Shown piece by piece: positions 1 to 10,004 of a stretch of 64,000 bases of DNA. The notes beneath the pieces are model-generated. The model had not been told where the DNA came from, ran no database searches, and saw nothing but the letters and a program-made list of their open reading frames with translations. The position numbers and the translations under genes are program-made. The first letter of the stretch is position 1. Each line of letters starts with the position of its first letter. The stretch comes from Helicobacter pullorum NCTC 12824 (GTDB lineage: Bacteria; Campylobacterota; Campylobacteria; Campylobacterales; Helicobacteraceae): the NCBI RefSeq assembly GCF_017979475.1, contig NZ_JAERIT010000005.1, positions 1 to 64,000 on the forward strand, given 5' to 3'.

Positions 1-185
1 TTTTTAGAATCTTAAAAGAGATTCAATACTTTTAAATAATTGAATGATATTTCTAAGATTAAATTGAATTGTATTTTTAGGATTCTAAAGTATTAAGATA
101 TAGGAGGTGGAGAGAAATAAACAAAAAAATCAAGAAGTGTAGATTTTCTTTAATAGTTTATAAAACTATAAAATTGCGAACGAAA

Positions 186-215
186 TTAATCCAAAGGCAA
201 ACGCTTTTGGATTAA
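186..215 (-). terminator. Hairpin downstream of lnt, probable terminator
   Basis: A 13-bp stem (one G-U pair) encloses a four-base loop just past the lnt stop codon. On the minus strand it is followed by only a short T stretch (TTTCG), so termination is inferred. The rest of positions 1-217 shows no coding sequence that I can support. Confidence 0.5.
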
Positions 216-217
216 AT

Positions 218-1504
218 CTAAGGTTGATTTGGCAAAAGCACAAAATCTTTTGAGCCATTGCTAGAATGATAGATAGTTGTGCCATAATTGAATGCAAAAT
301 ATTGCATAAGAAGTTTTTGCAGAGTGGATTCAATACTAGGATAAAACCAAGCATTATTACTAATGGCAATAAGAAATTTTGGGGAGTTTTGATAATATTC
401 TACTCTTGTGGCTTCATAGCAGATTGCAATTTGAAAAAAATGGTCTTTTAGGATTGTAGAATTTGGCGTTTTGTCTAAGCTACTAGCAAAATCATTCCCA
501 CCTTTGAAAAAAACTTCGTTTATCCAATGGGCTATAAAATCAGGCAAAGGGATTTTTTCTCCAAAAGGGACTAGAATGACTTTGTTTAGAATCTCCATTT
601 TGCCTTGCTGGAAGATATAGGCACTATTGTAAAAATTATTTTTATCTTTATTAACCCCTCCGGTTATAATCATAATATCTTGACTTAAGTTTTTTAGCGA
701 TTGTATTAAAGAAGGCTGTGTATTAAGAGCCATAGGGAAGGCAGTTTCAGGCAGAATAACCAAATCATAATTTTCTTGTTTGGCTTTTTGTATGAGGTTT
801 AAATTGCTTTGGATTGTGGCATTTAGGTTTGCTAAATCCCAACGCAAATTTTGAGGGATATTCGTGGAGGTTGTTTTGATTTTGAGTGTGGATTTGTGGC
901 TTGTTGGGTAGAGTGTTTGGCTAAAAAGACTAGTTGCAATCAAAGCAAACAATAGCAAGGATATGCCTATTTTGTAGAATCTTTTGTGAAGCAAAAAAGT
1001 AAAAATTGCTAAAGTGATAAGAAGCAAAAAAAGAATGCTTTTAGAGGGGAAAAAGTAGCTTTTGGTTAAGATTATTTCAGGGATAAACCAATTAAAACCA
1101 AAAGGGTGAATAAAGCTAGCAATAAGCAGGGTTGAGATTTTATAAAGGGGGTTTTGAAAATAACAAAATAAAAAAAATAAAAAACCAAAGATGATGATAA
1201 ATGTAAGCCAAATTGCAGGCATAAGATAAGTTAAGTCATAAAATCGGAAGCTTAAAGCTACCCAATAAAACCACAAAATCCCGATTAACGCTCCGCAAAT
1301 AAAAGCACCAAAACGAGAAAGATTGAGGTATAAAAACAATCCTAAAATTGCAAAGAGACTTGAAAAAAGCTTATAGTTAGAATCTCCAAAAAAATATTCC
1401 AAATAGATAAAAGCGCTCAAAAGAAAAGCACTTAAGATTCCTATAAGAATTTGCGTGCGTTTATCTTGTGAGAAAACTAGCCCAAAACTTGATAATAAAG
1501 GCAT
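218..1504 (-). CDS. lnt: Apolipoprotein N-acyltransferase
   Basis: Inner-membrane enzyme that adds the third acyl chain to lipoproteins before sorting. The 428-residue product has about seven hydrophobic segments in residues 15-195, then a nitrilase-fold domain from about 205. All three catalytic residues are visible: Glu253 in ILPETAF, Lys308 in LNKVILVPFGE and Cys362 in AICYEA. The ATG overlaps the yajQ stop codon by one base (TAATG), so translation is probably coupled. The upstream neighbours cvpA-lysS-glyA match the H. pylori arrangement as I recall it. Confidence 0.93.
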   Translation of the reverse strand: MPLLSSFGLVFSQDKRTQILIGILSAFLLSAFIYLEYFFGDSNYKLFSSLFAILGLFLYLNLSRFGAFICGALIGILWFYWVALSFRFYDLTYLMPAIWLTFIIIFGFLFFLFCYFQNPLYKISTLLIASFIHPFGFNWFIPEIILTKSYFFPSKSILFLLLITLAIFTFLLHKRFYKIGISLLLFALIATSLFSQTLYPTSHKSTLKIKTTSTNIPQNLRWDLANLNATIQSNLNLIQKAKQENYDLVILPETAFPMALNTQPSLIQSLKNLSQDIMIITGGVNKDKNNFYNSAYIFQQGKMEILNKVILVPFGEKIPLPDFIAHWINEVFFKGGNDFASSLDKTPNSTILKDHFFQIAICYEATRVEYYQNSPKFLIAISNNAWFYPSIESTLQKLLMQYFAFNYGTTIYHSSNGSKDFVLLPNQP

Positions 1505-2007
1505 TAATTGAAATTTCCAAAGTTGAGAGAAATTTCTAATTCCATTTTTTTAAGATGGGCAATGACTTTTTGAAGCTCATCAATATCTTTTGATTTTACT
1601 CGAATCTCATTTCCTTGAATTTGTGTTTGGACTTTGAATTTTTGATTTTTGATTTCTGCGTTGATGGTTTTTGCGTTTTTGTCATCTAGGGTATCATTGA
1701 GTTTGTAGGTTATTTTGAGGTTTCCGCCACTTGAATTGTCTTTGGAAGTTTCTTTTAGGACTTTTAAAGAGAGATTGCGTTTGATGAGTTTGGAATCAAA
1801 AATATCTTTGATTGTTTTTGCTTTGTTTTCGCTTGTAGCAAGGATTGTGAGTGATTTTTCTTTTTCGTTGAATGCGATTTCTTTGGCTTTGTCATCTTTG
1901 AAATCAAAGCGGTTTGCAATTTCTTTTTTTGCCTGCTCTAAAGCATTTTTGAATTCTTGTATATCGACTTTTGCTGAAATGTCAAAACTATGTTCTTTAG
2001 CTGCCAT
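1504..2007 (-). CDS. yajQ: YajQ family nucleotide-binding protein
   Basis: The 167-residue protein matches the YajQ family from end to end: an N-terminal HSFDISAKVDIQEFKNAL, the central NRFDFKDD and the C-terminal MELEISLNFGNFN. Family members bind nucleotides, and some act as cyclic-di-GMP effectors; the role here is unknown. It is the first gene of a two-gene minus-strand unit with lnt and is divergent from cvpA across a 125-bp gap. Confidence 0.9.
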   Translation of the reverse strand: MAAKEHSFDISAKVDIQEFKNALEQAKKEIANRFDFKDDKAKEIAFNEKEKSLTILATSENKAKTIKDIFDSKLIKRNLSLKVLKETSKDNSSGGNLKITYKLNDTLDDKNAKTINAEIKNQKFKVQTQIQGNEIRVKSKDIDELQKVIAHLKKMELEISLNFGNFN

Positions 2008-2132
2008 TGTATGTATCCTTTTGTAAGTTTTATTGATAATTTTTACAAGATTTTATTTTATCATATCTTTTTTTAGGTTAGTTTTGTGTAAAATAGCAAA
2101 ATTATTTATTTTATAAGTTGTAAGGTTTTTTA

Positions 2133-2714
2133 GTGGATAGTTTGAGTTATTTTGATTTGATTATTGGTGCTTTAATTTTGCTAATTGGAATTAAAGGAAT
2201 AGTAAATGGTTTCATTAGAGAAGTGTTTGGATTGTTTGGAATTGTTGGTGGGGTGTATATCGCTTCGGTTTATTCAACTCAAGCTGGGGAATGGATAAGC
2301 CAAAATATCTATACTTTTGAAAATCCTTCTGCAATTGCATTGATTGGATTTTTGGTGTTGTTGATTGTGGTTTGGGTTGCAAGTTTGGTAGTGGCAGAAA
2401 TACTTCAAAGAGCGGTTAATATGAGTTCGCAAAGCACAATGAATCGTATGCTTGGATTTTGCTTTGGGGCATTAAAAACCTTTATGATTTTTGCCGTGAT
2501 TTTTTATGCAGTTTCTAACATTCAAATTGCCAAAGGGTTTATGCAAAAACATACGCAAAATAGCGTTTTGTATCCTTTGTTGCTAGATGCTGGAGAAGTG
2601 ATTATAAAATTAGATGTGCCACAAGAAGAGGTAAAACAAGAGGCGATACCTCAAGAGAAGATACAAGAAACCGCAGAAGATATTGAAAACAAAGTAGATA
2701 ATAGCTTAAGATAA
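2133..2714 (+). CDS. cvpA: CvpA family membrane protein
   Basis: A 193-residue inner-membrane protein with four hydrophobic segments in residues 5-140 and a short acidic, Glu/Gln-rich cytoplasmic tail. The N-terminal YFDLIIGALILLIGIKGIVNG is typical of the CvpA (colicin V production) family. The family affects envelope homeostasis in enterobacteria, but its function here is not established. The start is GTG. It leads a run continuing through lysS, glyA, the DUF1882 gene and the SPOR gene with very short gaps. Confidence 0.85.
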   Translation: MDSLSYFDLIIGALILLIGIKGIVNGFIREVFGLFGIVGGVYIASVYSTQAGEWISQNIYTFENPSAIALIGFLVLLIVVWVASLVVAEILQRAVNMSSQSTMNRMLGFCFGALKTFMIFAVIFYAVSNIQIAKGFMQKHTQNSVLYPLLLDAGEVIIKLDVPQEEVKQEAIPQEKIQETAEDIENKVDNSLR

Positions 2715-2724
2715 GGAGTAAAAG

Positions 2725-4218
2725 TTGTTTGAAGATGATATTTATGTCCAAGGTAGAATCCAAAAAGCAAATTCCTTAAAAGAGCTTGGAATAAATCCTT
2801 ATGGAAACGGCATTCAAAAAGAAATGGATTGTAAAACTTTTTTGGAAAAGTTTGAATCATTGACAAAGCTAGAAAGCGATGATAGAAAAGATACAAGCAT
2901 AAATGCTCAAGTGGCTGGACGCATAAAGTTTGTTCGTTTGATGGGGAAGGCTGCGTTTTTGAAAATTGAAGATAATAGTGGAATTTTGCAAATTTATCTT
3001 TCCAAAAATGAATTAGGTGAGAATTTTGAAATTTTCAAAAAATACATTGAAGTAGGGGATATCATCGTAGCTAAGGGCTTTCCTTTTGTGACTAAAACAG
3101 GGGAATTGAGTTTGCATGCTTTAGAATTCAAATTGCTTACAAAGGCTATTAGTCCATTGCCAGAAAAATATCATGGATTGGTAGATATTGAAATGCGTTA
3201 TCGCCAAAGATATTTAGATTTGATTATGAATAAAGAAGTCAGGGATACTTTTGTATTGCGTTCTAAAATTGTAAGTTGCGTGAGAAGATTTTTTGAAGAA
3301 AATGGATTTTTGGAAGTAGAAACTCCGATGATGCACCCAATCCCCGGTGGTGCAAATGCAAAACCATTTGTAACATTCCATAATGCTCTAAATGTCGAAC
3401 GATATTTGAGGATTGCCCCAGAATTGTATCTCAAAAGGCTTGTTGTAGGTGGATTTGAGGCTGTATTTGAGATTAATCGAAATTTTAGAAATGAAGGAAT
3501 GGATCATTCACACAATCCAGAATTTACTATGATAGAGTTTTATTGGGCTTATAAAGATTATAAAGATTTGATTAAAATCACAAAAGCACTCTTTGATTAT
3601 TTGTTTGCTCAATTAAATCTACCAAAAATTTTAAAATTCAATGAAAAAGAGATTGATTTTAGCGAGTTTAGAGAGATTTCTTATTTGGATTCTTTAGTGG
3701 AGATTGGCGGGATTCCACGAGAAGTTGCCACAGATAGAGATAAATTGTATGATTATTTGATTGCAAATAATGTCAAATTAGAATCCAAAATGGAATTAGG
3801 AAAACTTCAAAGTGAAGCTTTTGATGCGTTTGTGGAGGATAAGCTAATTAATCCTACTTTTATCACTGATTTTCCTATTGTGATTAGTCCGCTTGCTAGG
3901 CGTAATGATGAGAATCCAGAGATTGCAGATAGATTTGAGTTGTTTATTGGTGGAAGCGAAATCGCAAATGGTTTTAGTGAGCTTAATGATCCTTTGGATC
4001 AATATGAGAGGTTTAAAGAGCAGGTAATTGCTAAAGAAGCCGGTGATGAGGAAGCACAATATATGGATGAAGATTATATTACAGCTCTTTCTTATGGTAT
4101 GCCACCAACAGCGGGTGAGGGTATAGGGATAGATAGGCTTGTAATGCTATTAACTGGGCATAATATTATTAAAGATGTGATTTTATTCCCAGCACTTAAA
4201 CCACAAAAAAAGGATTAA
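2725..4218 (+). CDS. lysS: Lysyl-tRNA synthetase, class II
   Basis: Charges tRNA-Lys. The 497-residue enzyme has an N-terminal OB-fold anticodon-binding domain (about 55-150) and a class II catalytic core. Motif 2 lies around [20 protein letters not shown] and motif 3 is [13 protein letters not shown]. The start is TTG, chosen because AAGGAGTA lies just upstream at an ideal distance and the N-terminus then begins at the expected place. It sits 10 bp after cvpA, and glyA follows one base after its stop. Confidence 0.96.
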   Translation: MFEDDIYVQGRIQKANSLKELGINPYGNGIQKEMDCKTFLEKFESLTKLESDDRKDTSINAQVAGRIKFVRLMGKAAFLKIEDNSGILQIYLSKNELGENFEIFKKYIEVGDIIVAKGFPFVTKTGELSLHALEFKLLTKAISPLPEKYHGLVDIEMRYRQRYLDLIMNKEVRDTFVLRSKIVSCVRRFFEENGFLEVETPMMHPIPGGANAKPFVTFHNALNVERYLRIAPELYLKRLVVGGFEAVFEINRNFRNEGMDHSHNPEFTMIEFYWAYKDYKDLIKITKALFDYLFAQLNLPKILKFNEKEIDFSEFREISYLDSLVEIGGIPREVATDRDKLYDYLIANNVKLESKMELGKLQSEAFDAFVEDKLINPTFITDFPIVISPLARRNDENPEIADRFELFIGGSEIANGFSELNDPLDQYERFKEQVIAKEAGDEEAQYMDEDYITALSYGMPPTAGEGIGIDRLVMLLTGHNIIKDVILFPALKPQKKD

Positions 4219-4219
4219 A

Positions 4220-5470
4220 ATGAGTTATTTTTTGGAAAAATCAGATAAAGAAATCTTTGATATCATCGGAGAGGAATTAGAGCGTCAAAACACTCACTTA
4301 GAAATGATTGCAAGTGAGAATTTTACATTTCCTAGTGTAATGGAAGCAATGGGGAGTGTTTTGACAAATAAATACGCAGAGGGGTATCCTTATAAAAGAT
4401 ATTATGGTGGTTGCGAGTTTGTCGATAAGATAGAGGAATTGGCGATTAATCGCGCAAAAAAGCTTTTTGGGTGTGAATTTGCTAATGTGCAACCTCACGC
4501 AGGTTCTCAAGCAAATGCTGCTGTGTATGCAGCTCTACTTAAGCCTTATGATAAGATTTTGGGAATGGATTTGAGCCATGGAGGGCATCTTACTCATGGG
4601 GCAAAAGTAAGCATAACAGGGCAAATGTATCAAAGCTTTTTTTATGGTGTAGAATTAGATGGGTATATCAATTATGATAAAGTTCAAGAAATTGCAAGCA
4701 TTACAAAGCCAAACTTGATTGTTTGTGGGTTTAGTGCTTATTCTAGGGAATTGGATTTTAAGCGTTTTAGGGAAATAGCAGATAGTGTTGGAGCAATTTT
4801 GTTGGCAGATATTGCTCATGTTGCTGGGCTTGTTGTCGCTGGTGAATATCCTAATCCATTCCCTTATGCTGATGTAGTAACAACCACTACACATAAAACC
4901 TTAAGAGGTCCTCGTGGCGGAATGATACTGACTAATAATGAAGAATATGCCAAAAAGATTGATAAGGCTGTATTCCCGGGAATGCAGGGTGGTCCTTTGA
5001 TGCATGTAATTGCGGGGAAAGCAGTCGGCTTTGGTGAGAATCTAAAGCCAGAGTGGAAGCAATATGCCAAACAAGTAAAGGCTAATGCAAAAGTTTTGGC
5101 AGATGTTTTGCAAAAGAGAGGCTATAAAATTGTAAGTGGTGGGACTGATAATCACTTGGTATTATTGTCACTACTAGATAAGGACTTTAGCGGAAAAGAT
5201 GCCGATTTGGCATTGGGAAATGCAGGAATCACAGTCAATAAAAATACAGTTCCGGGTGAAACTCGTAGCCCATTTGTTACAAGCGGAGTTAGGATTGGTT
5301 CTCCTGCATTGAGTGCTAGAGGATTTAAAGAAGCTGAATTTGATATTGTAGCAAATAAGATTGCAGATGTTTTAGATGATATACAAAATACTCAAAAGCA
5401 AGAGCAAATAAAAGATGAATTAAAGCAGCTTGCGTTAAAATTTCCTGTATATAACAAGGCGATATTTTAA
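4220..5470 (+). CDS. glyA: Serine hydroxymethyltransferase
   Basis: Interconverts serine and glycine with transfer of a one-carbon unit to tetrahydrofolate. The 416 residues are the normal length. The PLP-binding lysine is Lys226 in [14 protein letters not shown], and the N-terminal [10 protein letters not shown] and the HGGHLTHG segment are standard. It begins one base after lysS, a pairing also found in H. pylori. It probably supplies glycine and one-carbon units; folP of the folate pathway lies elsewhere in this window. Confidence 0.97.
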   Translation: MSYFLEKSDKEIFDIIGEELERQNTHLEMIASENFTFPSVMEAMGSVLTNKYAEGYPYKRYYGGCEFVDKIEELAINRAKKLFGCEFANVQPHAGSQANAAVYAALLKPYDKILGMDLSHGGHLTHGAKVSITGQMYQSFFYGVELDGYINYDKVQEIASITKPNLIVCGFSAYSRELDFKRFREIADSVGAILLADIAHVAGLVVAGEYPNPFPYADVVTTTTHKTLRGPRGGMILTNNEEYAKKIDKAVFPGMQGGPLMHVIAGKAVGFGENLKPEWKQYAKQVKANAKVLADVLQKRGYKIVSGGTDNHLVLLSLLDKDFSGKDADLALGNAGITVNKNTVPGETRSPFVTSGVRIGSPALSARGFKEAEFDIVANKIADVLDDIQNTQKQEQIKDELKQLALKFPVYNKAIF

Positions 5471-5498
5471 ATACAATATGAATGAAAAGAGGTAGAGA

Positions 5499-6044
5499 AT
5501 GGTTACAGATATGGATTTAAAACTTATTAAAATGATTACTTCGCATTATTGGATAAAAGAAGCGGGAATTGGTCAAAAAATCCATCATAATGGAAGAATC
5601 TTCTATGATAAGTTTAAAAGAGTAGATGAACCACTCACAAGAACAATATTGCAAAGCCATTTTAGAAAAGAAATCACTGTCGCACATTCTTTGATTAATA
5701 CTCAAGATAAGGTAGAAAATATCGTTTTTGATTATAATGGCTTTAATGCAGAAAGGTTTTGGCATCGCGCACAATTGCTTTTGAGGGAAGAGGGTTTTAT
5801 TAATTTCACAGCTTATCAGACAAAAACGCCCGGACATTTGCACCTTTATGTGCATAAGGGGCATACAACTTTTCAAGAGGCGTGTCAATTAGCAAAAATG
5901 CTTGGAGCAAAGTTAGCACAAAAAATGCCAACAGAATGGAAAATGTTTCCTTCATTGGACATACCTAGAAGTTTTAATATTCTTGTGGTGCCTTATGGGG
6001 TTTATAATAAAGAGCGTGGTGCTTCTTGGTCAAAACATATGTAA
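5499..6044 (+). CDS. DUF1882 family protein of unknown function
   Basis: A 181-residue protein typical of Campylobacterota, found after glyA in H. pylori as well. It is soluble with no signal peptide. The stretch around 118-140 ([20 protein letters not shown]) and the final [12 protein letters not shown] look like an alpha/beta enzyme fold. A resemblance to archaeo-eukaryotic primase-type folds crossed my mind but I cannot demonstrate it. The start is an ATG after AAAAGAGGTAGAG. No function is assigned. Confidence 0.85.
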   Translation: MVTDMDLKLIKMITSHYWIKEAGIGQKIHHNGRIFYDKFKRVDEPLTRTILQSHFRKEITVAHSLINTQDKVENIVFDYNGFNAERFWHRAQLLLREEGFINFTAYQTKTPGHLHLYVHKGHTTFQEACQLAKMLGAKLAQKMPTEWKMFPSLDIPRSFNILVVPYGVYNKERGASWSKHM

Positions 6045-6054
6045 AGGAGAAAAA

Positions 6055-6789
6055 ATGATAGATACAAATGACAACAAAAAAGAAGAAAAAGGGTTGGAAC
6101 TTGATGATTTGCTAATTAGCGATATTCAAGAAGAAGATGAAAAGGAAACAAAGAGCAAAAAAACTATTTTGTTGGTGGCAATTGGGATTGTAATTTTTGC
6201 AATTATTATTTTGATTGTTTATATGATGCAAAGTGGAAGCAAAAATGAAGTGGATACAAATGCACAAACAAATAAGCCAGTAGAAGAGGCTCAATTGCCA
6301 ACAATGGCAAAAGAAGAGCAAAATACAGATTTTGGGCAAGTGCCAATTCAATCACAAAATACAAGCAATTCAGATGAGCAATTCCAAAAAATCATTGATC
6401 AAATTAAAGCACAACAAAAAGAACAACAAGAGGCATTGCCAAATCCTCCAAAAGAACAAGTGGTATTAGAAACTAATCAAGAAAATAAACAAAATACAAT
6501 TAAATCATCAGAAACTAAAAATGTTACAACAACAGCAGAAGATTCCAAAAAACAAGAAGTTGGGATAGCAAAAGGCTTTTATATTCAAGTGGGTTCATTT
6601 AGTAAATCGCCCAACCAAAAAATACTCCAAACCATTAAAGAGTTAAACTTTAGCCACCAAATGCAAAAGGCTGGAGGTGCAACTCGTTTGTTGATAGGAC
6701 CTTTTGCAACCAAAGAAGAAGCACAAAAAAACCTTCCTGTGATTAAAGATAAAATCAATAAGGACGCTTTTATCAAAGAGATTAAGTAG
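6055..6789 (+). CDS. SPOR-domain membrane protein
   Basis: A 244-residue bitopic protein. It has an acidic cytoplasmic N-terminus (1-34), one membrane segment (about 37-57), a Gln/Glu/Lys-rich periplasmic linker and a C-terminal SPOR domain (about 173-244, beginning KGFYIQVGSFS). SPOR domains bind denuded septal glycan, so a role in division or cell-wall remodelling is likely. The ATG at 6055 is chosen over longer frames because AAGGAG lies directly before it and it clears the preceding stop. Confidence 0.88.
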   Translation: MIDTNDNKKEEKGLELDDLLISDIQEEDEKETKSKKTILLVAIGIVIFAIIILIVYMMQSGSKNEVDTNAQTNKPVEEAQLPTMAKEEQNTDFGQVPIQSQNTSNSDEQFQKIIDQIKAQQKEQQEALPNPPKEQVVLETNQENKQNTIKSSETKNVTTTAEDSKKQEVGIAKGFYIQVGSFSKSPNQKILQTIKELNFSHQMQKAGGATRLLIGPFATKEEAQKNLPVIKDKINKDAFIKEIK

Positions 6790-6806
6790 GCTTAGGCTTA
6801 CTTAAT
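6781..6806. terminator. Bidirectional hairpin between convergent genes
   Basis: An 11-bp stem with loop TTAG spans the stop codons of the convergent SPOR gene and prmC. Its symmetry and position suggest that it ends transcription from both sides. Confidence 0.55.
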
Positions 6807-7645
6807 TAAAACTCTACAATAAAACCTCTATCTAAATTTGCCAAATCTTTGTAAAATTCTATTTTTTTGTGTGGAATTTTGTGTATAAAATTTTCTATAC
6901 TTTGTCTTTGATTATAGCCCATTTCACAAATGAGATGAGGAATTTTTGCATTATAAGCAAGCAAGATAATTTGGTGGAGAATCTCATCTCCTACTTCTCC
7001 GCCAAATAATGCTTTTGGTGGTTCATAAGAAAGAGAATGTGGAAGAATTTCATCATTTTTGATATAAGGCGGATTGGAGATTAATAAATCAAATGAGAGT
7101 TTGTTTTGTGTATTGAAATCCAAAAAGGCACTTTTATAAAGCTTAAGATTAGAAATTTTAAATTTTTTTAAATTGACATAAGCATTGAATAAAGATTCTG
7201 GTGAAATATCGCTAGCATAGAATTTCAAAGGATAATCTTGCAATAAAAGCGATAGCATAATGCTAATAATCCCACTGCCAATTCCTATTTCTGCAATATT
7301 TTTGCAAGAGTGCTGCAAAATAATCTCTTTTGCTTTATCGATTAGAATCTCTGTTTCTGGGCGTGGGATTAAAGTGCCATGGGAAATATAAAATTCTTCC
7401 CCATAAAAACTCACTTTTTCTGTGAGATATTCAATGGGTTCGTGTTGTTCTCGACGACAAATAAAATCAAGATAGCGAATTTCTTCAAAGTGTGAGAGAG
7501 CTTGTGTTTCATGGATATGGAGATAGATTCTTGGTTGATTTAAAACAAAAGAAAGCAAAATTTCAGATTCTAAGCGTGGTCGTAGTATTTGGCGAGATTG
7601 AAGTCTTTTTGTGCCAAAATCTAAGGCTTCTTTGAGATTCAACAA
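6806..7645 (-). CDS. prmC: Peptide chain release factor N5-glutamine methyltransferase
   Basis: Methylates the GGQ glutamine of release factors. The 279-residue protein has an N-terminal helical domain, the SAM-binding motif IGIGSG (120-125) and the diagnostic NPPY active-site motif (191-194, ISNPPYIKND). The start is TTG, overlapping the upstream protease gene by 7 bp, with AAGGACGC as the ribosome-binding site inside that gene. The prmC/M48 pair is also adjacent in H. pylori as I recall. Confidence 0.93.
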   Translation of the reverse strand: MLNLKEALDFGTKRLQSRQILRPRLESEILLSFVLNQPRIYLHIHETQALSHFEEIRYLDFICRREQHEPIEYLTEKVSFYGEEFYISHGTLIPRPETEILIDKAKEIILQHSCKNIAEIGIGSGIISIMLSLLLQDYPLKFYASDISPESLFNAYVNLKKFKISNLKLYKSAFLDFNTQNKLSFDLLISNPPYIKNDEILPHSLSYEPPKALFGGEVGDEILHQIILLAYNAKIPHLICEMGYNQRQSIENFIHKIPHKKIEFYKDLANLDRGFIVEF

Positions 7646-8853
7646 GCGTCCTTAAAAGCTAATTTTTCACAATCTAATGCAATAAGACGCGCCATAAGCG
7701 GTGGGTGAGTATAATAAAAACGCATATAAAGTGGGTGTGAAAGTGGAAAAGAATTATTTTCTTTGACTAGCAATAAAAGAGCTTTTGCTAAGGCTTCTTT
7801 GCTCGTGAGATTTGCCCCAAACTCATCAGCATTGTATTCGTTTTTGCGACTAAAAAATCCGATAATGGGGGTAAAGTAAAATCCAATAGGTGCGCTTAAA
7901 AGAAGCAAAAATACAACAATGCTGTGTGGAGATTGTGTCAAGTTTGCTTGTGCAAAGAGGGATTGTGGAAAGTTTGCAATGATATTTAATAAAATAAAAA
8001 CAAACAACAAAACTAACCCCATCATTTTATAAATATCAAGGTTTTTGAAATGCCCTAATTCATGCCCCAAAACAGCAAGAATCGAATCTTGTGGGATTTT
8101 TTCTAAAAGTGTATCAAATAAAACAACGCGTTTTGTTTTGCCAAGTCCTCCAAAATAAGCATTCAATCTCCCATCTCTGCGAGAGGCATCCATCACAAAA
8201 ATACCATTAGAATTAAAACCAACTTGGTTTAAAAGATTTTGTATAGAAGTTTTTAGATTTTCATCTTGTAAGGGAGTGAATTTATTAAAAATAGGCGCAA
8301 TAAGAGTTGGATATAAAAGATTGATAGCGACAATTAAGATTACACTAACAATAAAGGCATAAAATTCCCAGTATTGTATATTAGAAATAATCCATATAAA
8401 AATAAAAATCAAGATTCCGCCAACTATCAATAAAAGCAAGAAAGATTTAATGTTATCAAGAATAAAAAGCTTGATTCCGCCCTTTGCAAAACCAAATTGT
8501 TTGTCAATAACTAGCGTTTTATAAGCCTCAAAAGGAAGTGAAAAGAGGCTTTGTATCAATAAAAATAGAAGGACAAAAACCACACTGCCTAAGAGTGAAT
8601 GAGTATTGATAAAAGATTCCAAAAAATGCAATCCAAATGCAATCCAAATCCCTACTAGTATAAAATCGACTAAAGATTGTAAAAGGGAGATTTTTTCTTT
8701 GATGATTGAATAATTTGCCGCTTTGATAAATGATTGTGAATCTAAAATATAAGGTTTTTGGTATAATTGAGATTTTAAGAAACGCAGCTCTATGATACTA
8801 AGAAAAATTTTTGGTAGGGTAAAAAATATCCCATAACAAATAGCAAAAATCAT
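7639..8853 (-). CDS. M48 family integral membrane zinc protease (Ste24-like)
   Basis: A 404-residue membrane metalloprotease with about seven hydrophobic segments. The zinc motif is HELGH (264-268), followed by a third-ligand Glu region in SRKNEYNADEFGA. The DASRRDGRLNAYFGG segment before the motif is typical of the CAAX-protease-1/Ste24 branch rather than the short HtpX proteins. A role in membrane-protein quality control is likely, and no prenylated substrate is expected in bacteria. It is divergent from the mreB-like gene. Confidence 0.9.
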   Translation of the reverse strand: MIFAICYGIFFTLPKIFLSIIELRFLKSQLYQKPYILDSQSFIKAANYSIIKEKISLLQSLVDFILVGIWIAFGLHFLESFINTHSLLGSVVFVLLFLLIQSLFSLPFEAYKTLVIDKQFGFAKGGIKLFILDNIKSFLLLLIVGGILIFIFIWIISNIQYWEFYAFIVSVILIVAINLLYPTLIAPIFNKFTPLQDENLKTSIQNLLNQVGFNSNGIFVMDASRRDGRLNAYFGGLGKTKRVVLFDTLLEKIPQDSILAVLGHELGHFKNLDIYKMMGLVLLFVFILLNIIANFPQSLFAQANLTQSPHSIVVFLLLLSAPIGFYFTPIIGFFSRKNEYNADEFGANLTSKEALAKALLLLVKENNSFPLSHPLYMRFYYTHPPLMARLIALDCEKLAFKDAC

Positions 8854-8944
8854 TAACCTGTCCTCTATGAAATTATTGTTTTTGCGATTATATCAAATAT
8901 TGATAAAATTTTTAATTTTAAAGGGATATTGCAGTGAATATTGT

Positions 8945-8950
8945 TATAAT
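8945..8950 (+). promoter_or_regulatory. -10 box upstream of the mreB-like gene
   Basis: A consensus TATAAT lies 35 bp before the ATG at 8985, within an AT-rich divergent region. No clear -35 is visible, as is common in this phylum. Confidence 0.5.
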
Positions 8951-8984
8951 TTAATAATAAAGAATAGAATTTGGTGGGAGATAT

Positions 8985-10004
8985 ATGGCTTTTTTTGGAC
9001 GCAATGATATTGCAATTGATTTAGGAACGGTTAATACAATTGTAAGAAATAATGTAGAAGAGATTATATTTTGTGAGGCGACTTGTATTGCATTGGAGGA
9101 TACAAGAAATTTCAAAAGAGTTGTTTGCATTGGAGAGCAAGCTAAGAAAATGTTGGGGAGAGCCCCACAAAATTTTGAGATAGTCAATCCGCTTTTAAAT
9201 GGTGCAATTAGCGATTTTGAGACTACTAAGATTTTTATTGGTGCATTAATTAATCTAGGTCAAACGCGTAATTTAGCACCTAGGGTTGGAATTAGTATCC
9301 CACGGAATCTTACACAAGTAGAGAGACATTCTTTGCATGAGGCAGCAATGCTTGCTGGTGCAAAAGAGGTGTTTTTGATTGAGGATCCTTTTAGTGCAAG
9401 TGTTGGAGCAGGGTTGGATATTAGCACTTCTAGGGCAAAGATGATTATTGATGCAGGGGGCGGGTTAGTTGAAGTGAGTGTTATTTCTCTTGGCGGACTT
9501 GTTACAAGTGCTTTTACTAAAGAAGCTGGAGATTTTATTGATTATGCGTTGGTGGAATATTGCAGACACAATAAAAACATTAGTATTAGCAAAGAAATGG
9601 CAGAAAACATTAAGCGACAAATCAATGTTTTTGGGGATAATCCTATTATCAATATCGGTGCTAAATCCTTGGCAACAGGAATGCCTATCGCGTTTGAATT
9701 GAATTTGAATGATTTAAAAGAAGTGCTTTTATCTGGAATGTATAAAATTAAAAAAACAATTTTGGAAGCTATCCAAAAATCTCCAGCTCAAATTGCTCCA
9801 GATTTGATAGATGATGGGGCGATTCTCACGGGCGGAATGGCTCTAATAACAGGAATGAAAGAGTTTTTGGAAGAAGAGTTGAAAATGAAAATTAATCTTT
9901 CACCTAATCCTTTGTTAGATATTTCTAAAGGTGCTTGCATCATCATGCAAAATTATGAAGCTTATGATAGAGTAGAAGATAGGTGGGGAGGGGACCATAA
10001 TTGA
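8985..10004 (+). CDS. Divergent MreB-like actin homologue
   Basis: A 339-residue protein with the actin/Hsp70 ATPase fold. Phosphate-1 is AIDLGTVNTIV (10-20), the hinge-proximal segment is FLIEDPFSASVGAGLDI, and the C-terminal adenosine motif is LTGGMALITG. It is recognisably MreB but divergent: phosphate-2 reads DAGGGLVEV where MreB usually has DIGGGTTEV, and the N-terminus lacks the membrane-helix residues I would expect. The context is pgeF rather than mreC/mreD, so it is probably a second MreB paralogue with a specialised role. Confidence 0.82.
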   Translation: MAFFGRNDIAIDLGTVNTIVRNNVEEIIFCEATCIALEDTRNFKRVVCIGEQAKKMLGRAPQNFEIVNPLLNGAISDFETTKIFIGALINLGQTRNLAPRVGISIPRNLTQVERHSLHEAAMLAGAKEVFLIEDPFSASVGAGLDISTSRAKMIIDAGGGLVEVSVISLGGLVTSAFTKEAGDFIDYALVEYCRHNKNISISKEMAENIKRQINVFGDNPIINIGAKSLATGMPIAFELNLNDLKEVLLSGMYKIKKTILEAIQKSPAQIAPDLIDDGAILTGGMALITGMKEFLEEELKMKINLSPNPLLDISKGACIIMQNYEAYDRVEDRWGGDHN

